Assembly: GCF_905404315.1 (NCBI RefSeq)
Contig: NC_066269.1
Location: 11,850,501 to 11,914,500 of the forward strand
Source: Leptidea sinapis
Taxonomy: Eukaryota > Arthropoda > Insecta > Lepidoptera > Pieridae
DNA: 64,000 nt
Reading direction: 5' to 3'
Shown: positions 32,905 to 43,169 of the stretch, in pieces
Layout: the number at the start of each line of letters is the position of its first letter
Numbering within the stretch: the stretch's first letter is position 1
The notes under the pieces: generated by a model
What the model saw: the letters and a program-made list of their open reading frames with translations, nothing else
What the model was told of the DNA's origin: nothing
Database searches by the model: none
Made by a program: the position numbers and the translations under genes

Positions 32905-33168
32905 CAAATTAGAATATCTATCATCACCATCTGGATGTGTGACAGAACTCTACAGTGCAGTTTTCAAGGAACTTTCTTCCACGTATTACCAAGCTGTGAA
33001 ATGAGCCTCCTTGTTAGGTGTTTCCGGCGGACGATACGACATGGGCGCGTACACCTTCCTTAAACGCTCCTGTGAATCCTCTGGTGTTGCAAGAGAATGT
33101 GGGCGGCGGTGATCACTTAACATCAGGTGAACCGTACTCTCGTTTATCCCCCTTTTCCATAAAAAAAG
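32905..33168 (+). pseudogene. 3' end of jockey-like LINE
   Basis: 'catcaccatctggatgtgtg', then 'gggcgcgtacaccttcctta', 'ttgcaagagaatgtgggcgg' and 'cataaaaaaag' follow the order of the family 3' end. The AVFKELSSTYYQAVK segment is readable. Confidence 0.75.
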
Positions 33169-33761
33169 TATTTGCTTGTAATCTTTACGTGCGATTGCAG
33201 TTAAACTTAATAATATCTTACTTTAGGAATAATTAACAGATACATAAATAGGTTATAATTATATACATTAATTAAAGCCGTGTTACCAACTAAGCACTGT
33301 TACTGAAGAGCTAGGAGCATTGTTAGATATTTTTTGCTATTTTCTTTCTCGGAAACGCTGACGATATAACCACATCTTTTGAGCTAAGTTGGCATTTCAT
33401 TCTCTACCTAGAAGAAATTATATTATTAACAAGTGAGATTTCATTTATTTTACAAAGAATGATATAGAAGTTATATTGATATTCGTCATAAGAAAATAAA
33501 CACTAACACTTTTTACAGATCAGGTCAGAATCAGGTTCTTGATTTTCTCTTTTATTCTTATTTATTGATGAAAGAGTAAAATGTTCCTGGGATTTTGCCA
33601 TTTCATTAAACTGATTTTTATTTTATTTTGTATTCTAGTGTTGCCTAGCAGCAACAGGCTCTATCTAGTCGTATAAAATTATCTAAGGTATACTATATAT
33701 CTCGTCACATTTGCGACGAGATTTTTGTGAGCATTGCATTATCGTCAATATACACATACTA
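33169..33761. other. Intergenic, nothing recognised
   Basis: No supported feature. Confidence 0.3.
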
Positions 33762-33982
33762 ACGGCCGTTCTCAATAACGTATCTCTAGGTACGGATATA
33801 TTGCTATCACTGTTTAATGACATTATTTTATCTATCCATAGTTATCTCCAATATAGTTATATTATAAGTTATAGTCCAATGATATCTATCGATAGGTTAT
33901 TGAAACGTAAGTAAGTGTAAAAGGTAGACAACTACCTCTAGTAAGTTAAACTAAGGATAGACAGGTTATTGAAAACGGCCGT
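33762..33982. mobile_element. MITE related to 11286-11596
   Basis: Termini 'acggccgttctcaataac' and the complement of 'gttattgaaaacggccgt'. The outer 9 bp equal those of the element at 11286; the interior differs. Confidence 0.7.
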
Positions 33983-34299
33983 AAGTCGCAACCCCAATGT
34001 AAAAGCAATTTCTTAAAGATTTTTTTTTGTGAAAGTTGAATGACATACATAATCAAAGCAGCCGTCTAAATAATTAATCTTACTTTAAGATAACATCAGA
34101 CGGCGTAATTTACTTTACTTGTATTCAATTTAAATACAAACCTTCTTAAAAAGTATTTGGTAAATTTAAGCCTTTACATATTTTGCGAATTTCTTAATTT
34201 ACGTCTTTTGTATCGCCAACCAATTAAATAATTGAAACTTTCGTCGGACATTATAAACTTTAGTAATAAGCGCAAATCCGTAGTGTGAGACGGGACGTT

Positions 34300-34376
34300 G
34301 GCGAACTCAGTGCCCTGATGGTCCTTCAAATGGTCCGAAACTAGTCGGTACCAAACCGATCAACCGTGAGTAAAAT
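34300..34376 (+). repeat. Hammerhead-like Penelope-type block
   Basis: 'ccctgatggtccttcaaatg', then 'gtccgaaactagtcggtacc' and 'accgatcaaccgtgagt'. It carries ctgatg, the ggtcc/ggacc-like stem, gaaac and the tcggt / accga stem seen also at 11151-11218 (-) and 61105-61171 (-). Confidence 0.4.
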
Positions 34377-34467
34377 TACAAATTCAAAATAAAATAATAG
34401 TTTAAAACAATCCTAAAACCACGCTTTTATTAATTTTTAACTATTATTAACTAATCTATATCTTCTG

Positions 34468-34861
34468 TCTATATATATAAAAATGAATTGCCGTTCGTTA
34501 TTCTCGCTAAAACTCGAGAACGGCTGGACCGATTTGGCTAATTTTGGTCTTATTTGTGGAAGTCCAGAGAAGGTTTAAAAGGAACAAATAAGATAAGAAC
34601 AATAATGAATAAATAAGAAAATGCTGCTAAATTAAATAAAAACAACAAATTTGTTTTTCCTTTGATGTGTCCATACATAATTTCTACGAGAGAATTTATT
34701 GACGCACGGTTTGACAGTTCTGCTGTGAAACAATTTCATTACGACAGCAGGGTGCAAATTTTACGAAGTAATTTTTGATGTTATGATATATTATTGACAA
34801 ATTCATATAAAAACATTATTTTATTTATTATATACAGAACAACGTCTGTCGGGTCAGCTAG
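34468..34861 (+). mobile_element. Non-autonomous Helitron, near full length
   Basis: Starts 'tctatatatataaaaatgaa' and ends CTAG before T with 'acagaacaacgtctgtcggg' as hairpin. Same family as 21087-21462 (-), 39224-39587 (-) and 62463-62839 (-). Confidence 0.85.
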
Positions 34862-35060
34862 TAATATATAAAAGAGAATGTATGTTTGTATGTTCCCTAA
34901 TAACTCCTAAACTATTCGACCGATCTCAATGAAATCTTTTGTAATAGATTCGTTGAAGCTCAAGGAAACTAAACTATATGTCGTGTCATGATCCCCGCCA
35001 CGCATTTATCACATGTCTCGAACCGTTTTTTGACAGAACAACGTCTGTCGGGTCAGCTAG
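34862..35060 (+). mobile_element. Short Helitron abutting the previous copy
   Basis: Ends 'gacagaacaacgtctgtcgg' then gtcagctag and T. The stem here is a full 6 bp (gacaga / tctgtc). The body differs from the neighbour ('aactcctaaactattcgacc'), so it is a different subfamily inserted next to, or within, the first. Confidence 0.65.
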
Positions 35061-35195
35061 TATTAGATAAATCGGTTAAAGATAATGGTTCAAATTTAAA
35101 ATTATTACCAATCCCTGCCTAAGCGACGATAGATGAAGGTTATATAAATTAATTAAAAAACTTATTTTACAAATTGGAATAAGTTTTATCTAGGT

Positions 35196-35330
35196 ATTGT
35201 GTTGTCATCGGTCCTCGATAAACCTATGAAGTTTGAACAAAATCTGGCCGTTTTAAGTGGTTCAAAATCGCGCCCAAATGAGTCGGTTACAAATAAACAT
35301 ACATACAGTTGAAGCTAATAAAAAGCATGT
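35196..35330 (+). repeat. 'agtcggttacaaa' repeat
   Basis: 'tcggtcctcgataaaccta ... aaatcgcgcccaaatgag ... gaagctaataaaaagca', shared with 23960-24105 and 60060-60210. Confidence 0.7.
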
Positions 35331-35504
35331 AATAAAGCGAGCAATTAGATAGAACAACCTATACAAAAAAGAGCCATAACTCAGAACCGGTTGTCGATTC
35401 TCCGGGTCTGCAACGTGTACGGCGAACGAACTGCCGACCTGATACCTCGCTTGCTAAATGTGCTGCCCTTCATTGAGCGGCAAAGTTTAAATACTAAAAA
35501 CATT

Positions 35505-35976
35505 CATTACATCTCATAATATTAGAAATAAGGACCTAATTAAAAATATAGAAAAATTAATTAATATTTCCAATAAGACAAAATCTAAAGTGATGATGTG
35601 TACATTCCCATACTCCTCGGATTTGACACAAGAGCAAAATAGAAAAATATTTAAATTAAATACAACTTTGTATAATGCGACATTCCACAACAATGAAAAT
35701 TTAATTTTATTTGACACAAATAAATTCATTAATTATAAAATGAAAATAACCAATGGTAACCTATACCTACCATTTAGAGTTAAGCGACAGCTGGCTACTT
35801 TAGTAGCTTATAGTCTTAGTCAACAAACTACTTCCTCTGTAGTATTATTTAATAAACATGCCTCTATTGGGCAAAATTGTAAAATAATCGACATACAAGC
35901 CCCTATTGGGGAATGTATTAGTACTAATGTACAAAAATATAACAATGAAGATTTTTCTTCAATTAATTTAAATTAA
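35505..35976 (+). pseudogene. LINE ORF1, C-terminal part (esterase-like)
   Basis: The frame is open from about 35505, without a certain start, to the stop at 35976. Reads MMMCTFPYSSDL at 35596, then LFDTNKFINYKMKI and LYLPFRVKRQLATLVAYSL. This matches the end of the SGNH-esterase-like ORF1 of CR1/L2-type LINEs, as I know that family. The RNA-binding and catalytic Ser/Gly parts are missing because of 5' truncation. Confidence 0.65.
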
Positions 35977-35981
35977 GTTAT

Positions 35982-38846
35982 TTGACAAGGGAGGACAACT
36001 CTTGCAATATCATACAAAATAGGCAACATTCACCAAATATAAATGTTACTGCTATAGATAATCATAATATAAAGCTCATAAATATTGTTCACCAGAATAT
36101 ACAAGGTATCTCAAGTAAGGAATTAGAAATTGAACTGTTTTTGAGCTGCTGTAATATAGATATATTATGTATTACAGAACATTGGCGTAAGAGTCATCAG
36201 CTCCAGTTTAGTTTAAGAGAACATAAAGTAGTCAGTTCGTTTTGTAGAAGTAGGGCAATACATGGAGGTTCCCTAATTATTATTAATAATAGATTAAAAT
36301 GTAGAAATAGAAGAGATATTGTTAATCTCTCTATAGAACAACTAATTGAGATAGCTTGTATAGAACGAGAGCAATTTATTATTGTAAGTGTATACCGCCC
36401 CCCCACTGCATCATATGAACAATTCCAACATAGAATGGAGGAGGTACTATCAAAATTTAGCAAAACTAGCAAGTCAATTATAGTGTGTGGAGATTTTAAT
36501 ATAAACTTGCTTGAACCTTCGGCCAATTGTACTAGCCTTAAAAATTTATTTCAAAGTTTTAATTTGTTCAATGTATTTTGGGAACCTACTAGAATCACTT
36601 CTACAACAGCAACCTGTTTAGATAATATTTTTACAGATGTTACTATTACTAGTAAACTCATAATTAATAATCTTCAGTCCGACCATAGTGGGCAACTTAT
36701 AAAAGTAAATACAAGATTGGACAATGTCAGACCAAAAAAGGTGACGATTATACCAGTTACGGGTAGCCGTCTTGAGAGGTTTAGAAATAATGTGGTAAAT
36801 ACGATACCATTTTTACACTGTGGTGAAACTGCTAATTTTCACTATAACTTAGTCTTCAATTCCTTCTGTGAGGAATTTGACAGGATTTTTACTCCAGTAA
36901 CGGTGACAGTAAACAACAAACATAGTTTTAATGATTGGGCAACAATGGGTATCCACAAAAGTCGTAAACGCTTATATGACCTTTATTATGAGAAACATTA
37001 CAATAATAGTGAAGAATTTAAAATATATGTAAAAAAATACTCCAAGCTTTTTAAAATAGTTTGTCATGAAGCGAAAACACGTTTCATTGCAGATAAAATT
37101 AAAAACAGTAATAATAAAGTAAAAGCGACTTGGAGTGTAATTAACAATGAAACTGGTAGATCGAATTGCCGTAACACCTCTATCTGTTTAAATATTAATA
37201 ATCGCGTTATAAATTCGGAAATAGAAATTGCAAATGAATTTGATAAATACTTCTCCGAAATCCCGATTGTCACGACCAAATACCTTAACGCTTCGCCAAA
37301 AGCAGCATATGATATGCTTAAATTACACGTACCAGTATCTTCTACTGACTTGAAATTTAAGTATGTTACAGGTAGCGATATAATAAAAATCTTCAAATTA
37401 ATTAACCTAAAAAATACAAAAGACCTATGGGGCCATTCGACTAATATTGTTAAATACATACTTGACATTATAGCACCTGAATTAGCAATAATATTTAATG
37501 AATGCATAGATGAGGGTGTGTTCCCTGACCTCATGAAATACAGCAAAGTTATACCTTTGTTTAAATCGGGCAGTTCTTTTGACCCTGCTAATTTCAGACC
37601 TATTTCAGTGCTGCCTGTTTTTAGTAAAATTTTTGAAAAACTTTTGCTTCAACAGCTACAAATGCATTTTTGTAAATTAATGAACAAAAATCAGTTTGGT
37701 TTCACTAGGGGTTTATCAACAATTAATGCGGGTACTAGACTCATTGAGCACATCTTTGACGCCTGGGAAGAGTCACAGGATGGATTGGGCATTTTTTGTG
37801 ATTTGTCAAAAGCATTTGACTGCGTCCACCATGAAACTTTACTCCTAAAACTAAAGCATTATGGAGTGAAAAATAGAGCCCTAAATCTGTTAAAATCATA
37901 TTTAAGCGAAAGAGTTCAGATAGTCGATGTAAATGGCAAACGGTCTTCGGGTAAACCTGTGCGAATAGGTGTTCCACAGGGTTCTATTCTCGGTCCTTTC
38001 TTGTTTCTTATATATATTAGCGATCTACCGTTTGTGGTAGATGATAGCCATGAGATTGTATTGTTTGCTGATGATACTTCACTTATTTTTAAAGTGAAGC
38101 GACGTGCGGATATTGATGACGAGGTAAGCAATGCACTCTCAAAGATAGTGCGTTGGTTTGAGACGAATAATCTGCACTTAAACAGTAAAAAAACAAAGTG
38201 TTTACGGTTCATTACACCAAACACAGCGGAGGTACAAACCAACGTACTTATAAATGACCAGAGATTGGAACTTGTGGACACTACGGTCTTCCTGGGTATC
38301 ACGTTAGATAAAAAGCTTCAGTGGGGTCCACATATTACCCATCTAGCAGATAGACTCAGCTCTGCGGCATATGCAGTTAGAAAGATTAGAGAGTACACGA
38401 ATGTTGCGACCGCTAGATTAGTGTACTTTAGTTATTTTCACAGCATCATGACGTACGGTATATTACTATGGGGTCATGCTGCTGACATTGATATAGTGTT
38501 TGCTCTGCAAAAGAGAGCTGTTCGTGCTATATATCAGCTTGGTTATAGACAGTCTCTCAAAGAAAAATTTAAAGAAATAAATATTATGACTGTTTATTGT
38601 CAGTACATTTATGAAAATTTAATATATGTTCACAAAAATTGTCACCTTTTTGCTCTTAATAGTGATTTTCATTATTATAACACTAGAAATAAGGGATTGC
38701 TTGTTACTAATTCTAGTAGGCTTCATAAGATACATAATAGCTTTAAGGGTAAATGTATACACTTCTACAATAAAGTCCCAGCCACTGTTCAGGCATTGTC
38801 TATAAATAAATTTAAATGTTTTATAAAAAAAATGGCTCTGTCGTAA
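35982..38846 (+). CDS. LINE ORF2: endonuclease / reverse transcriptase
   Basis: A 954-codon uninterrupted frame. Residues 36-180 form the apurinic-type endonuclease: VHQNIQG (36-42), TEHW (65-68), IIVCGDFN (about 166-173), and further on SDHSG. The reverse transcriptase follows with FRPISVLPVFSKIFEKLL, NQFGFTRGLST, CDLSKAFDCVHHETLL (motif A), GVPQGSILGPFLF, FADD (695-698) and FLGITLD. The C-terminus carries YYNTRNKGLL and ends MALS. All expected catalytic residues are present. The frame starts 6 bp after the ORF1 stop, so translation by reinitiation or an unusual start is likely. It may encode a functional enzyme, although the element lacks its 5' end and so its promoter. Confidence 0.9.
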   Translation: MTREDNSCNIIQNRQHSPNINVTAIDNHNIKLINIVHQNIQGISSKELEIELFLSCCNIDILCITEHWRKSHQLQFSLREHKVVSSFCRSRAIHGGSLIIINNRLKCRNRRDIVNLSIEQLIEIACIEREQFIIVSVYRPPTASYEQFQHRMEEVLSKFSKTSKSIIVCGDFNINLLEPSANCTSLKNLFQSFNLFNVFWEPTRITSTTATCLDNIFTDVTITSKLIINNLQSDHSGQLIKVNTRLDNVRPKKVTIIPVTGSRLERFRNNVVNTIPFLHCGETANFHYNLVFNSFCEEFDRIFTPVTVTVNNKHSFNDWATMGIHKSRKRLYDLYYEKHYNNSEEFKIYVKKYSKLFKIVCHEAKTRFIADKIKNSNNKVKATWSVINNETGRSNCRNTSICLNINNRVINSEIEIANEFDKYFSEIPIVTTKYLNASPKAAYDMLKLHVPVSSTDLKFKYVTGSDIIKIFKLINLKNTKDLWGHSTNIVKYILDIIAPELAIIFNECIDEGVFPDLMKYSKVIPLFKSGSSFDPANFRPISVLPVFSKIFEKLLLQQLQMHFCKLMNKNQFGFTRGLSTINAGTRLIEHIFDAWEESQDGLGIFCDLSKAFDCVHHETLLLKLKHYGVKNRALNLLKSYLSERVQIVDVNGKRSSGKPVRIGVPQGSILGPFLFLIYISDLPFVVDDSHEIVLFADDTSLIFKVKRRADIDDEVSNALSKIVRWFETNNLHLNSKKTKCLRFITPNTAEVQTNVLINDQRLELVDTTVFLGITLDKKLQWGPHITHLADRLSSAAYAVRKIREYTNVATARLVYFSYFHSIMTYGILLWGHAADIDIVFALQKRAVRAIYQLGYRQSLKEKFKEINIMTVYCQYIYENLIYVHKNCHLFALNSDFHYYNTRNKGLLVTNSSRLHKIHNSFKGKCIHFYNKVPATVQALSINKFKCFIKKMALS

Positions 38847-39223
38847 ATCCTATTACTCCACTGCTGAATATCTAAATGATCGGACAGCCTGGGACTAGAT
38901 TGTGATTATTTTATAGCAACTGTACAATATTGTATATTTTTATTGAAAAGAGCGCAAAAAAAAAGAATGCTGGGAGAGTTTCTTGCGCCGCTTCTTCTCT
39001 CTCAGAGCGCCATTTGTTTCCGAAGCGGTAGTAGTATCTAGTAGTATAAGAAATGACATCAAAAAGAATTCTAAAGGAATCAATTTTGAGAAAATAAATG
39101 CCTTTTATGCCTTTTATGCCTTTTACAGACTAAAAGATTATCTATTACAAAAATTATAGCAGCTAAGAGAATTCGAACCTGCTTCAAATTCTCTTAGTTT
39201 CTAAAACTCATATTTATAAGTTA

Positions 39224-39587
39224 CTAGGTGACCAGACAGACGTTGTTCTGTATATAATAAATAAAATAATGTTTTTATATGAATTTGTCAATAAAAAATT
39301 ATTTCGTAAATGCGCCCTGCTGTCGTAATGAAATTATTGTTTCACAGCAGAACTGTCAAACCGTGCGTCAATAAATTCTCTCATAGAAATTATGTATGGA
39401 CACATCAAAGGAAAAACAAATTTGTTGTTTTTATTTAATTTAGCAGCATTTTCTTATTTATTCAATTCCTTTTAAACCTTCTCTGGACTTCCACAAATAA
39501 TTCAAGACCTAAATTTGCCAAATCGGTCCAGCCGTTCTCGAGTTTTAGCGAGACTAACGAACAGCAATTCATTTTTATATATATAGA
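39224..39587 (-). mobile_element. Non-autonomous Helitron
   Basis: CTAG at 39224, hairpin acaga / tctgt, body nearly identical to 62463-62839, GA at 39587. A short duplication ('attcaattcc') near 39460 is private to this copy. Confidence 0.8.
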
Positions 39588-40244
39588 TTACTTTTGTCGT
39601 GTTGGCTAAAACACACTCATTTTTTCACAGGATTCATATCACAAAACAAAAAAAAAACAATTTTGTTTCATTTAGATGAGCGCGCGGCACTGAGTTACCG
39701 AGCTAAGTTCTATTACGGTGAATTTTAGTAGTTTTTGTTTGCGAGGAAGTTATTAGAAGTAGTTTTTTCAAATAATGCTGCTTTCGTGTCAAAGAGAATT
39801 TAAATACTACGTTCATTTCGTGTCTTTTTCTCAAAGCTTGACAGCAAAGTGCCAAGTGCAGTACTAGGGTAGCATAAACAACAAAATTTACAAAACAAGA
39901 AACAAGGTCTTATATTATTCAATCATTATACTTAATATTAATTCAACAGATACGGAACTATTCTTTAATAAATTGTTGACCCTTTGTGCTTAATATATAA
40001 TTTGTAGATGCTTACGGAACCCGCAGTGCGCAAATCGATTTTGTCCGTTATTTTTATGTATTCTAATGTCAATGTTCTCATCTGCATCGGTGACGGTGTA
40101 TTGTTAGCATATAACGGCAGTTCAGTAGTTGACGGCACTGTCTATACATCGGTATCGTCAGGTAGGGTCCCAAACCCACAATCATTACTATTGAGACTAA
40201 CTAATTCCTACCTATAATGTCTCTAATGAATACATTCAAAGAAA
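39588..40244. other. Upstream of the FAR coding exons; no feature proven
   Basis: Includes moderately GC-richer blocks (39680-39860 and 40010-40200). A noncoding FAR exon or promoter could lie here, since the first coding exon is preceded by a splice acceptor. I cannot point to a convincing TATA box, initiator or donor. Confidence 0.3.
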
Positions 40245-40585
40245 GAAAATATGACAACAAGATCCCAGAAAATGTTCAAAACCAAAGTATTACGTTATTC
40301 AAAAGATTTGTTAAAAAACGTTTTTGTGGTAAAGGCTACTATATCATAAATGACTTACTTAATGATACCACAGATTGGGAATGGACCGCCCTCAGGCTAT
40401 TAAATAATAAGTTTAATTTAATAATATTACTTTGTCAACATATTTTTTTCGGTGAATAAAAACCCGCTGAGTTTGTCGCGCCAATTCTTCTCAGGTCTGA
40501 GGCATTCGTTTTGGAATGGGTGGTAGTTTTTGAGTTTCAATAAGTGATGTGACATCCTATTTTGAATAAAAATATTTGAATTTGA
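40245..40585 (+). pseudogene. 3' end of a CR1/Daphne-like LINE (second family)
   Basis: Reads KIPENVQNQSITLFKRFVKK and then GKGYYIINDLLNDTTDWEW, followed by a 3' UTR ending 'tttgaataaaaatatttga'. Same family as 43170-43566, 50689-50826 and 54243-54675. Lies just upstream of FAR exon 1. Confidence 0.8.
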
Positions 40586-40650
40586 AGCAATATCATTTAG
40601 GAATACAAATCGTTTAAATAAAGCGTGTAAAAATATTATGTTTTTTGCAG

Positions 40651-40860
40651 ATCAAAAAATAAGCTATGGAGGAGTCCAAAGTGCGGGCATTTTACTCGGG
40701 CAAGAATATCTTCATCACTGGGGGGACAGGGTTCGTGGGACTGTGCCTCATCGAGAAGATCCTGCGATGTATCCCGGACGCGGGGAAGATATACCTACTG
40801 ATGCGGGAGAAGAAAGGAAAGCAGATAGCAGAGAGGTTGAAAGAGTTTCCTGAACATCCG
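40651..40860 (+). CDS. FAR: FAR exon 1 of those seen (start codon)
   Basis: The acceptor 'ttttttgcag' ends at 40650; 15 bases of 5' UTR follow; the ATG is at 40666, so the coding part is 40666-40860 (65 codons, phase 0). It reads MEESKVRAFYSGKNIFITGG and continues TGFVG, the nucleotide-binding glycine motif, and ends KEFPEHP. Donor gtgagt at 40861. The ATG is chosen because the Rossmann motif starts at the usual distance (about 15 residues) from it. The acceptor before the ATG implies an upstream noncoding exon. Confidence 0.93.
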
Positions 40861-40902
40861 GTGAGTAGGATGTAATGTTTGTTTCATGAGTTATAAGGCT
40901 CA

Positions 40903-41199
40903 CATTTTTTTTTAATGAAAGTCAGGGACGAGACGAGAAGGACGTTCAGCTGATGGTAATTGATACGCCCCGCCCATTACAATGCTCAGGATTTTGACAA
41001 TATTTCTAAGAGGCACTACAACTGCGCTCGTCATCTTGAGACATAAGATGTCAAGTCTCATTCGCCCAGTTATTTCACTAGCTACGGCGCCCTTCAGACC
41101 GAAACGCAGTAATGCTTACACATTACTGCTTCAGAAATAGGCGCCGTTGTGGTACCTATAATCTAGCCGGCATCCGGTGCAAATTAGCCTCCCACTGGT
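40903..41199 (-). repeat. SINE-A copy in FAR intron 1
   Basis: Minus orientation, from the T-run after 'cacatttttt' to 'tagcctcccactgg'. Starts about 43 bp after the exon 1 donor. Nearly complete. Confidence 0.9.
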
Positions 41200-41204
41200 A
41201 CAAT

Positions 41205-41275
41205 GGTAAGTGATCACCAATTTCTTGCAACAACAGGGAAATCACAGGAGCATTGCCGGTCCTTTTTGTAGGCAT
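41205..41275 (-). pseudogene. 3' end of jockey-like LINE
   Basis: 'gtaagtgatcaccaatttct', 'gggaaatcacaggagcattg' and 'ccggtcctttttgtagg' match the terminal ~70 bp of the jockey-like family, directly beside the SINE. Confidence 0.65.
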
Positions 41276-41310
41276 TCACTATGTTGAAAGGAAGCCCTGT
41301 CATAACTTAC

Positions 41311-41855
41311 TTAACATTAGACATTTATTTTCTCAAAATTGAATCCTTTAGAATTCTTTTTGATGTAATTTCTAATAACACAAACAAATGGCGCTCTGAG
41401 AGAGACGAAGCGGCGCAAGAAACTCTCCCAGCATTCTTTTTTTGCGCTCTTTTGAATAAAAATATACAATATTGTACAGTCATTTCTATCGCTATAAAAT
41501 AATCACAATCTAGTCCCAGGCTGTCCGATCATTTAGATATTCAGCCATTTTTTTTATAAAACATTTAAATTTATTTATAGATAATGCCTGAACAGTGGCT
41601 GGGACTTTATTATAGAAGTGTATACATTAACCCTTAAAGCTATTATGTATCTTATGAAGCCTACTAGAATTAGTTACAAGCAATCCCTTATTTCTAGTGT
41701 TATAATAATGAAAATCACTATTAAGAGCAAAAAGGTGAAGATTGTTGTGAACGTACATTAAATTTTCATAAATGTACTGAAAATGAACAGTCATAATATT
41801 TATTTTTATAAATTTTTCTTTGAATTTTTTTAAATTAACTTCAAACAAGAAACAT
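41311..41855 (-). pseudogene. 3' part of the intact CR1-like LINE family
   Basis: Minus strand; reads INIMTVHFQYIYENLMYVHN and then HYYNTRNKGLLVTNSSRL, near identical to ORF2 residues of 35982-38846, followed by its 3' UTR (gttcttgcgccgcttcgtct-like). A small deletion removes the end of the coding part. 5'-truncated. Confidence 0.85.
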
Positions 41856-42039
41856 CGCGTAAGAAAGCTCATTGGAATGAGTTACCATAAATTGAGGCAA
41901 TTTCGGCGCTCTTTTGAGCCTCCTTGTCCCTCTTCTCTTGGTGAGATGTCGTGAGATTTTCTTGACACTCTCCCCCCATCCCAAATCTCAAATCAGAGTT
42001 TGTGTTTAGCAAATGCGAAATTTTATTTAAAATTTGCTT

Positions 42040-42075
42040 GATAGGGTTTGAGTCCCGCATCGTTCATAAAATTTT
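42040..42075 (+). repeat. SINE S2 tail scrap
   Basis: 'ggtttgagtcccgcatcgtt' then cataaaatttta, the B-box and tail of S2 only. Confidence 0.55.
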
Positions 42076-42239
42076 ACTGTCGAATTTTATTTATGAGAAC
42101 AAATAAAACGACTCGTGTTTCATATGACAATAAGCACCAATATTATCATTGAATGAACAAACAAATTTAGTCCCATCACCTTTGTTAGGTATCTCTTCCG
42201 GGGGTAATACGTCACAACAGCCGATCAATCACAACGCGA

Positions 42240-42410
42240 CATTTCATGGGACGAGGGTATAAAAGAGCGGCTTCCGGCTCACTTGATGCCATCTCGTGCC
42301 AGATTTTGGCGAGACAACACGTCCTGAGGATGCCTCGTGTAGAGGCGAAACACGTGTCGAATTGTTTAAAGACAAATATTGGCGGAATTAACACTAAATA
42401 AAACTCAAAT
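42240..42410 (+). repeat. Repeat with hammerhead-like core (type 2)
   Basis: 'cgtcctgaggatgcctcgtg' then tagaggcgaaacacgtgtc: ctgagga (42324-42330, matches CUGANGA), a stem gcctc / gaggc, then gaaac. A related minus copy at 55075-55200 keeps ctgaaga, the stem and gaaac. The rest ('attggcggaattaacactaa') is shared between both. Confidence 0.45.
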
Positions 42411-42670
42411 CATGTTCATAATTATGGATTTCCGCAAAGTAACGCCTACTTCAATAAAAAAATATTATCTTTGTTGAAAAGCCATGTGTTAATAAACACC
42501 ATTTTGTAATTTTTTCTTATGTAGGCTATATTTGCATAACGTTTAACTTTAATTACTTAGATTATTATCACGCTTGTGAACGTGCACTTAACGCCAAGTT
42601 ATTTATTTCCATAACTTTAAGTCACAAAATAACATTTGTTGAATTATTTTTCATGTTTTAGGGCTTAGCC

Positions 42671-42906
42671 AGTGGGAGTGGAGGCTCCTTTGCACAGGCT
42701 AGATTATGGGTACCATGTTCGGCGCCTATTTCTGCCGTGAAGCAGTAATGTGTAAGCATTGCTGTGTTTCGGTCTGAAAGGCGCAAATGAGACTTAACAT
42801 CTTATGTCTCAAGGTGACGATCGCAATTGTAGTAGGCAGGGCGTATCAATTAGCATTAGCTGAACGTCCTGCTCGTCTCGACCCTTATTTTCATAAAAAA
42901 AAAATA
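42671..42906 (+). repeat. SINE-A copy
   Basis: 'ccagtgggagtggaggctcc' with a small internal duplication, and two internal deletions; ends with a long A-run. Confidence 0.85.
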
Positions 42907-43169
42907 TGACATTGTCATTTTGTATTGAAATAATCAGAATTTTTTGTGATGTAAAATTATGTAATTTAATAATTGACGTACAATAAAGAACTAGACTCCC
43001 AATCGCCTATTAAAAGGTCGTCAAAAATGTCCGAGCGGCGTTGTATATATGTAAGTATACATTAACTTATACAGATAACATTAAAACATTCATTTAAATT
43101 AATACCTTATATCGTGTATATCGTTATAATGTTAGAAAGTCTATTATATTACATATAACTTGTTATGCC

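Larger units (their letters stand above)
35505..39128 (+). mobile_element. CR1/Daphne-like LINE with intact ORF2
   Basis: A 5'-truncated but otherwise intact non-LTR retrotransposon. It keeps the last part of ORF1, a complete ORF2 and a 3' UTR that ends in a short tandem tail of 'atgcctttt' units near 39100-39128. 3' fragments of the same family lie at 41311-41855 (-), 50133-50612 (-) and 60800-60856 (-). This is the youngest-looking coding element of the window. Clade name from motif style and tail type, not from a search. Confidence 0.85.

Noticed and set aside
40008..40217. 69-codon frame upstream of FAR as alternative N-terminus
   Set aside because: Not in frame with exon 1 through a usable donor; composition unlike FAR; the Rossmann motif already has a normal N-terminus from the ATG at 40666.
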